NCBI GenBank assembly: GCA_020639075.1
Contig: JACKHI010000001.1
Span: 3,844,001-3,908,000 of the forward strand
Direction: 5' to 3'
Origin: Phycisphaerales bacterium
Lineage (GTDB): Bacteria; Planctomycetota; Phycisphaerae; UBA1845; UTPLA1
Length of the DNA: 64,000 nt
The notes beneath the pieces are model-generated. The model saw only the letters and a program-made list of their open reading frames with translations. It searched no databases and was not told where the DNA came from. The position numbers were made by a program, and so were the translations under genes. Position 1 is the first letter of the stretch. Each line of letters opens with the position of its first letter. This document shows, one piece after another, positions 60,116-64,000 of this stretch.

Positions 60116-61674
60116 CGGGTCGATGACCGAATGGCATGTAGACATAACTTCTTTTACGACGCGCACTTACAAGCGGTTGCGCAATAGATGACCTCCCGTT
60201 GCAATGGTGTTGTCAAGTAAAGGCACCGTTACGACAGGAGGTCGATTATGCGTAGTTTGAGGGTTGCCGCCCGCGGGCTCAAGGGGCTTGTCGATTCCGA
60301 ATGTCACTTTTCTCTTATTCCACAGGCGACCATCGATGCGATCAGTCGTGCGGTCGGGTATCGCGGCCGGCGTTGCTTTTGGACGCCGACTGTCATTGTG
60401 TGGACCTTCCTGCGACAGATCCTCGTCAGCAATTGCGCTTGCCGCGAGGCCGTCGCCATGACGATCAGCGGATCTCTCGCTCGCGATATTCAGCGACACG
60501 GCGAACCACAATGTTCGATATCCGGTGATCCCAGCGCCTATGCACAGGCGCGTGGCAGACTCCCGCTGAAGTGGTTCGAGGCACTCCATCGGCGCATCTC
60601 CGACGATGTGTGCGGTCGCGTGGGCGACACGCTGCGCTGGTGCGGACGTCGCGTTCGCATCATCGACGGCGCGACGATCAGCATGCCGGATACGCCGGCG
60701 TTGCAGGCGGCATTTCCGCAACCCCATGGTCAGAAGCCCGGCTGCGGTTTTCCACAACTTCGCCTGACGGCGATTTTCTGTCATGCGAGCAGCGCCCTGT
60801 TGGATCTGACGGTCGATGCGCTTCGCGTGCAGGAACTTCCCCTCTTGCGACGCATGCTCCAGCGGTTTGATTCCGGCGATGTCATCGTTGCCGATCGCGC
60901 CTATCAAAGCTATGCAGACGTGGCGGAATGGCGACGTCACGGCATCGACGTGCTGCTGCGGCTGAATGAAGCACCGCTTCCGAATCTGCGGCCGTTGCGC
61001 CGTCTGGACCGCAACGACACGTTGATCGTGTGGCGTCGGCCGAAGAACCGCATACGACATCTTTCGCCGGAACAATGGGCGGTGTTGCCGGAATCGATGC
61101 ACGTTCGACGGGTCGAAACGACTGTGGCTGCGTACGGATTCCGCACGCAGCACATCCAGGTATTGACGACCTTGCTTGACGAGGCGGCCTACTCGGCCGA
61201 ATCGATTGCCGCGTTGTATCGTGATCGTTGGATGGCTGAGTTGAACCTGCGGAGCCTGAAGACAACGCTGAACATGGAAGTGCTCCGGGGAAAGTCGCCA
61301 GATATCGTTCGCAAGGAAGTGTACATGTACGCCGTGGCCTACAACCTGATTCGTTCGTTGATGTGGCGCGCGGCGAGGAGTCGCGATGGCGATCCGCGAC
61401 GACTGAGTTTCGACGGAGCGCGGCAGCGAATCACAGCGATGGCGCCGTTCCTCGAAATCCTCCACGCACACAGCGATCGTGTCGCCTTGCTACAAAGACT
61501 CCTGGAACTCGTCGCCGCCGACAAGCTCCCGAATCGACCTGACCGAATCGAGCCTCGAGCCGTCAAACGCAGACCCAAGACGTACCTGCGGCTCACCCAA
61601 TCACGATCCAAAATCCGCGCAAAACTCCGAAAAACTCACGCGGCTTAGCTTCATGCCATTCGGTCGATGACCCG
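60116..61674 (+). mobile_element. IS4-family insertion sequence
   Basis: Imperfect terminal inverted repeats at 60116-60137 and 61653-61674 (core ACCGAATGGCAT / ATGCCATTCGGT) flank one transposase gene. The similarity continues a few bases inward. No target duplication could be identified. Only one copy is seen in the window. Confidence 0.75.
60248..61648 (+). CDS. IS4-family transposase
   Basis: A 466-residue DDE transposase. The acidic residues lie in RIIDGATISMPDT, VIVADRAYQSYADV and the C-terminal YRDRWMAELNLRSLK, which is the Y-(2)-R-(3)-E-(6)-K signature of IS4. AGGAGGTC lies six bases before the ATG. The gene is intact, with the usual basic C-terminus. Confidence 0.93.
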   Translation: MRSLRVAARGLKGLVDSECHFSLIPQATIDAISRAVGYRGRRCFWTPTVIVWTFLRQILVSNCACREAVAMTISGSLARDIQRHGEPQCSISGDPSAYAQARGRLPLKWFEALHRRISDDVCGRVGDTLRWCGRRVRIIDGATISMPDTPALQAAFPQPHGQKPGCGFPQLRLTAIFCHASSALLDLTVDALRVQELPLLRRMLQRFDSGDVIVADRAYQSYADVAEWRRHGIDVLLRLNEAPLPNLRPLRRLDRNDTLIVWRRPKNRIRHLSPEQWAVLPESMHVRRVETTVAAYGFRTQHIQVLTTLLDEAAYSAESIAALYRDRWMAELNLRSLKTTLNMEVLRGKSPDIVRKEVYMYAVAYNLIRSLMWRAARSRDGDPRRLSFDGARQRITAMAPFLEILHAHSDRVALLQRLLELVAADKLPNRPDRIEPRAVKRRPKTYLRLTQSRSKIRAKLRKTHAA

Positions 61675-61683
61675 ACCTACGGG

Positions 61684-62568
61684 TTAGTCTTCTTCGGCGA
61701 TGAGGCGTTTGCGTGTTTCGGCGAGTTCGGCGCGGCGTTCGTCGGAGACGCTCGGGGGTTTCAGGCCCAGGGACTGGATGCGGTTCGTGATGATGTCGGC
61801 GACGACGGCGCGGGTGTACCACTTGTTGTCGGCGGGGACGACGTACCAGGGGGCGGCTTCTGTCGACGTGTGTTCGAGCATCTCTTCATAGGCGCGGCGA
61901 TAGTCCTTCCAGTAGCCGCGTTCCTTGATGTCGGCGTCGCTGAACTTCCAGTTCTTCTCGGGTTCGTCGAGGCGATCGAGGAACCGCTGCTTCTGTTCTC
62001 TCTTTGAGACATGCAGGAAGAACTTGATGACGCAGGTACCGTTGCGGGTCAGGTGGTCTTCGAAGGCGACGATGTCCTTGAACCGGGATTTCCAGAGGGC
62101 GTCGCCGCTGGGTTCGGCGGGGAGGCGTTGTGGTTCGAGGAATTGCGGGTGGACGCGGACGACGAGGACCTCTTCGTAGTAGGAGCGGTTGAAGATGGCG
62201 ATCTGCCCTTTGGCGGGCAGGTACTTGCGGGGTCGCCAGAGGAAGTGATGAAGGACTTCCTCGGACGTCGGGGCCTTGAAGCCGTGAACGCTGCACCCTT
62301 GCGGGTTCACGCCCGACATGACGTGGCGGATGGTGCCGTCTTTTCCGGCGGCGTCCATGGCCTGGAGAATGATGAGGACGGCACGGGTGCCGTTGGCCCA
62401 GAGGAGGGCCTGGGCCTGGGCGAGGGCCTCGATATCCTTCTTGAGTTCGTTCTTGGCGTCGGACTTGGTGAAGTCACCTTGAGCTTCGGTGGAGATGTCG
62501 TCGAGTTTGACGGCCTTGCCGGGGTGGATTCGGAAGGACTTGTGGTCGAACTGGTGTCGTTTGGACAT
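61684..62568 (-). CDS. Polyphosphate kinase 2 family protein
   Basis: A 294-residue PPK2 (class I-like, single domain). Walker A is AMDAAGKDGTIRHV and the lid/Walker B region FNRSYYEEVLVVRVHP; KNWKFSDADIKERGYW and YVVPADNKWYTR are further family blocks. It transfers phosphate between polyphosphate and nucleotides; AMP, ADP or NDP preference cannot be fixed from sequence. It is the only minus-strand gene between the IS4 element and the tandem repeats. Confidence 0.92.
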   Translation of the reverse strand: MSKRHQFDHKSFRIHPGKAVKLDDISTEAQGDFTKSDAKNELKKDIEALAQAQALLWANGTRAVLIILQAMDAAGKDGTIRHVMSGVNPQGCSVHGFKAPTSEEVLHHFLWRPRKYLPAKGQIAIFNRSYYEEVLVVRVHPQFLEPQRLPAEPSGDALWKSRFKDIVAFEDHLTRNGTCVIKFFLHVSKREQKQRFLDRLDEPEKNWKFSDADIKERGYWKDYRRAYEEMLEHTSTEAAPWYVVPADNKWYTRAVVADIITNRIQSLGLKPPSVSDERRAELAETRKRLIAEED

Positions 62569-62635
62569 TGGATCGGGCTCCCAACCCTGAGAATCGCGAT
62601 TTTCTGAAAGCTGTGTTGATTAGAGCATAGGGCAA

Positions 62636-63021
62636 TGGCGTCGGGGAGTGAAATCGAGACCCCAGCCTTTGCCGTGCATAGGTCCGGCGTGGCTCTGGTC
62701 GTTGTAGTCCTGTGGGTGTGTCGCGGTTTCCGTTGTTTCGGCTGCAAAGGATGGGGCACCCACTGGTCGGGAAGTGAAATCGAGACCCCAGCCTTTGCCT
62801 TGCATAACTCTTGCGTGGCTCTGGTCGTTGTGGTCTCGTGAGGAAGTAGCGATTTCTGGTGGTTTGGGCTGCAAAGGATGGGGCACCCGCAATGCCGTCG
62901 GGGAGTGAAATCGAGCCCCCACCCTTTGCTTTGGTGAGACCGCACGAAATCAAGAGCTCAGTGCCATCTCGGTGCTCGAGCGGACTTCCAATGACTTGGC
63001 TGCAAAGGATGGGGCACCCAC
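62636..63021. repeat. Three tandem imperfect repeats of about 128 bp
   Basis: Units at 62636-62763, 62764-62890 and 62891-63021. Each begins near GGGAGTGAAATCGAG and ends GGCTGCAAAGGATGGGGCAC. Within each unit CCCCAGCCTTTGC near the start is complementary to GCAAAGGATGGGG at the end, so each can form a large hairpin. The third unit is most diverged. Frames through them give repeated Gly/Leu/Pro-rich peptides and are not genes. 63022-63316 holds nothing recognisable. Confidence 0.9.
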
Positions 63022-63316
63022 GCACCCTCGCCAGTGCTGGCAGGTGGGTTTCACAGGGGTGTCCGGCAGGAATGGCGGCTTTACACATTTGTCGGGGGCG
63101 GATAGATTATGCGACAGTTACGACGCTTTCCCCTTGGGGTTGACTGATGGCGGGTGATAAGCCCGGTGGCAGTCGGAGGGCATCCAGCACGCGGCAGGGT
63201 GTTCTAGCCTCGGGAAATCCAAGTCGCAGCCGCGCCTTATCTGAATTCGGACGCCGGGTTGACTGCCCGCGTGCCGGTTTCGCGCTGCACGACAGACAAC
63301 ACGAACTGCTACCAAC

Positions 63317-63387
63317 AACCCGGTAGTGTAATGGCAGCACCACAGTTTTTGGTACTGTTAGTCAAGGTTCGAATCCTTGCCGGGTTG
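63317..63387 (+). tRNA. tRNA-Gln (anticodon UUG)
   Basis: Acceptor AACCCGG/CCGGGTT with discriminator G, D-arm GTGT/GCAC with loop AATGGCA, anticodon stem ACAGT/ACTGT with loop TTTTGGT (anticodon TTG), and T-arm CAAGG-TTCGAAT-CCTTG. All four stems are fully paired apart from one G-T. The CCA end is not encoded. It lies 24 bases before glmU. Confidence 0.96.
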
Positions 63388-63410
63388 TTCTATTGGGAGC
63401 GATTGCGCGC

Positions 63411-64000
63411 ATGAATGCCGACAACGGCCAAGGTTCATCGACCAACAAACGCGAGCTCGCGGCGATCATCCTCGCGGCCGGCAAGAGCACGCGCATGAAG
63501 ACGGAGAAGCCGAAGGTTCTGCACAGTTTGTGCGGGCGACCCATGCTGGGGCACGTGCTGGGCGCGTGTCGGGCGGCGGGGATCGAGAAGTTCTTCGTCA
63601 TCGTCGGGTTCGCGAAGGATCAGATCATCCGGGCGTACGAGGGGGAGCCGGGGATTCATTTCGTCGAGCAGGCGGAGCAGAAGGGGACGGGGCACGCGGT
63701 ACAGATGTGCGCCGACGCCTTCAAGGGGTTTGTCGGCGATGCGATCTTGATCGCGGGCGACATGCCGATGCTTCGCCCTGAGACGTTGCGGACGCTGATT
63801 CAGAGTCATCGCGCGTCGGGGGCGAGCGCCTCGCTGGCGACGACGGTGCTGGAGAACCCGGCGAGTTACGGTCGGATCGTTCGGGACGCCGAAGGCGAAT
63901 TCGAGCGGATCGTCGAGCATAAGGACTGCACGGAGGATCAGCTCGACATCTGCGAAGTGAACCCGAGTTACTACTGTTTCGACGCTGAGTCGTTGTTCGA
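63411..64000 (+). CDS. glmU: Bifunctional GlmU, N-terminal part (runs off the window)
   Basis: The first 196 codons of a nucleotidyltransferase: ELAAIILAAGKSTRMKTEKPK (residues 14-34) with the pyrophosphorylase signature, LHSLCGRPMLGH, EQKGTGHAVQM, GDMPMLRPET and SYGRIVRD. This is the uridyltransferase domain of GlmU, which makes UDP-GlcNAc for peptidoglycan and lipid A. The acetyltransferase domain would lie beyond the edge. The ATG at 63411 follows GGGAGC by ten bases; the protein has about 13 extra residues before the usual start. Confidence 0.92.
   Translation, partial: MNADNGQGSSTNKRELAAIILAAGKSTRMKTEKPKVLHSLCGRPMLGHVLGACRAAGIEKFFVIVGFAKDQIIRAYEGEPGIHFVEQAEQKGTGHAVQMCADAFKGFVGDAILIAGDMPMLRPETLRTLIQSHRASGASASLATTVLENPASYGRIVRDAEGEFERIVEHKDCTEDQLDICEVNPSYYCFDAESLF

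Noticed and set aside
62307..62945. Frames with repeated Gly/Leu/Phe/Pro peptides in the tandem-repeat region
   Set aside because: They translate the 128-bp tandem repeats and change frame between strands; no ribosome-binding sites.
62636..63021. Tandem 128-bp repeats as a CRISPR array
   Set aside because: The units are similar along most of their length, only three in number, and lack short repeats with unique spacers.

Overview
The window is high-GC chromosomal DNA from what looks like a member of the Planctomycetota. This is inferred from several features: a Sig-70_X6-type ECF sigma factor coupled to a serine/threonine kinase with C-terminal TPR-like repeats, three PEP-CTERM proteins, a dockerin-tailed dihaem propeller protein, many small C4 zinc-ribbon membrane proteins and SpoVR/DUF444. 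I ran no search, so all names rest on motifs read by eye.

Layout. 1-5.9 kb: tail of an HD-GYP protein, a DinB-like protein, a PEP-CTERM protein, the ECF sigma/kinase pair and a cysteine dioxygenase. 6-11 kb: a lipoprotein gene, two perfect parS palindromes and parB, without parA, then a DedA protein and another lipoprotein. 11-20.4 kb: ilvE, a large beta-propeller/dihaem/dockerin protein, YjbQ, DUF3124, SpoVR-DUF444 and a HAD protein. 20.4-26.6 kb: sparse, repeat-bearing DNA, then accC, accB, an alpha/beta-hydrolase-like gene and efp.

26.7-39.6 kb is the most interesting part: a co-directional locus of membrane-remodelling character. It holds a kinase with zinc ribbons, several zinc-ribbon membrane proteins, a PspC-domain protein and three helical proteins resembling ESCRT-III/Snf7/PspA polymers. 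One of the three carries an upstream winged helix, as in CHMP7, and another a C-terminal MIM1-like helix. An AAA ATPase with an MIT-like N-terminus and Vps4-type signatures follows, then an SPFH-like/coiled-coil/beta-propeller fusion. I infer a bacterial ESCRT-III/Vps4-like membrane machine. The phosphatidylethanolamine genes psd-pssA follow directly on the other strand.

41.6-48.6 kb: a 35-residue hydrophobic peptide gene, a lone fliN-like gene, and a complete fatty-acid operon rpmF-plsX-fabH-fabD-fabG-acpP-fabF, bounded by a consensus promoter and an intrinsic terminator. 48.8-58.3 kb: a PEP-CTERM protein, icd, and two near-identical 1.73-kb direct repeats, each carrying an IS110-family element, then a PP2C phosphatase and another PEP-CTERM protein. 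58.3-64 kb: hairpin repeats, a P460-like haem lipoprotein, an IS4-family element with inverted repeats, a PPK2 kinase, three tandem ~128-bp repeats, tRNA-Gln(UUG) and the start of glmU.

Three families of dispersed intergenic repeats recur: paired GGGATTC-loop hairpins, composite triple-hairpin elements and heptamer tandem repeats. Their open frames on both strands are not genes.
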